From assembly GCA_016291185.1 (NCBI GenBank), contig JAEFAI010000038.1, forward strand, positions 1 to 17,946: a stretch of DNA of 17,946 bases, in the 5' to 3' direction. The notes below the pieces were generated by a model. It was not told the origin of the DNA. It saw only the letters and a list, made by a program, of their open reading frames with translations, and did no database searches. The position numbers were made by a program, and so were the translations under genes. The stretch's first letter is position 1, and each line of letters begins with the position of its first letter. Origin of the DNA: Bacteroidales bacterium. Lineage in GTDB: Bacteria > Bacteroidota > Bacteroidia > Bacteroidales > UBA932. Shown piece by piece: positions 17,077 through 17,946 of the stretch.

Positions 17077-17946
<870 letters not shown>

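Overview
The window looks like chromosomal DNA of a GC-rich member of the Bacteroidales (Bacteroidota). The evidence is the gene content and the promoters: a TonB-dependent receptor of the outer-membrane beta-barrel family, a lipoprotein with a GGKKDTIPP-type Ig-like start, a long Rel/SpoT synthetase-hydrolase, and an IspG with the EYIACPGCGRT-type cluster motif. Two promoters fit the Bacteroidota pattern TTG/TTTG-N20-TAnnTTTG exactly and a third matches at the -7 element. Starts lack Shine-Dalgarno sequences. No rRNA, tRNA, CRISPR array, transposase or phage gene was seen.

Layout. (1) 1-2066, minus: a TonB-dependent receptor that runs off the left edge. (2) 2067-2389: a dense divergent regulatory region. 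It holds one promoter for each side, four phased copies of a 9-bp palindrome next to the receptor promoter, and a set of alternating inverted repeats. (3) 2390-11646, plus: six closely packed genes, ligA, a YihY/BrkB membrane protein, rel/spoT, an Ig-like lipoprotein, a secreted probable beta-barrel protein and ispG, most joined by overlaps or gaps under 10 bases. (4) 11647-11752: a perfect 12-bp terminator-like hairpin between convergent operons. (5) 16984-11753, minus: five genes, nearly all overlapping: a C1B cysteine peptidase, pssA, an unknown lipoprotein, a DEDDy 3'-5' exonuclease and an RlmI-type rRNA methyltransferase. (6) 17946-17077, minus: gapA, cut by the right edge and followed by its own hairpin.

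Most genes are housekeeping: DNA joining, stringent response, isoprenoid and phospholipid synthesis, rRNA modification and glycolysis. The unexpected feature is that three of the conserved enzymes carry in-frame, hairpin-rich palindromic insertions. The RlmI homologue has two (about 56 and 40 codons), the LigA C-terminal tail has one, and IspG has a probable one of 40 codons. The two RlmI elements share a core in opposite orientations, and the LigA and RlmI-A elements share arm sequences with the same one-base asymmetry. Taking out the two RlmI elements returns the protein to the usual family length. I read these as copies of a palindromic repeat family that stays open in both directions and sits in protein loops or tails. 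This is the most novel signal in the window. The second is the phased operator array upstream of the TonB receptor, which resembles sites of LytTR/AlgR-type regulators.
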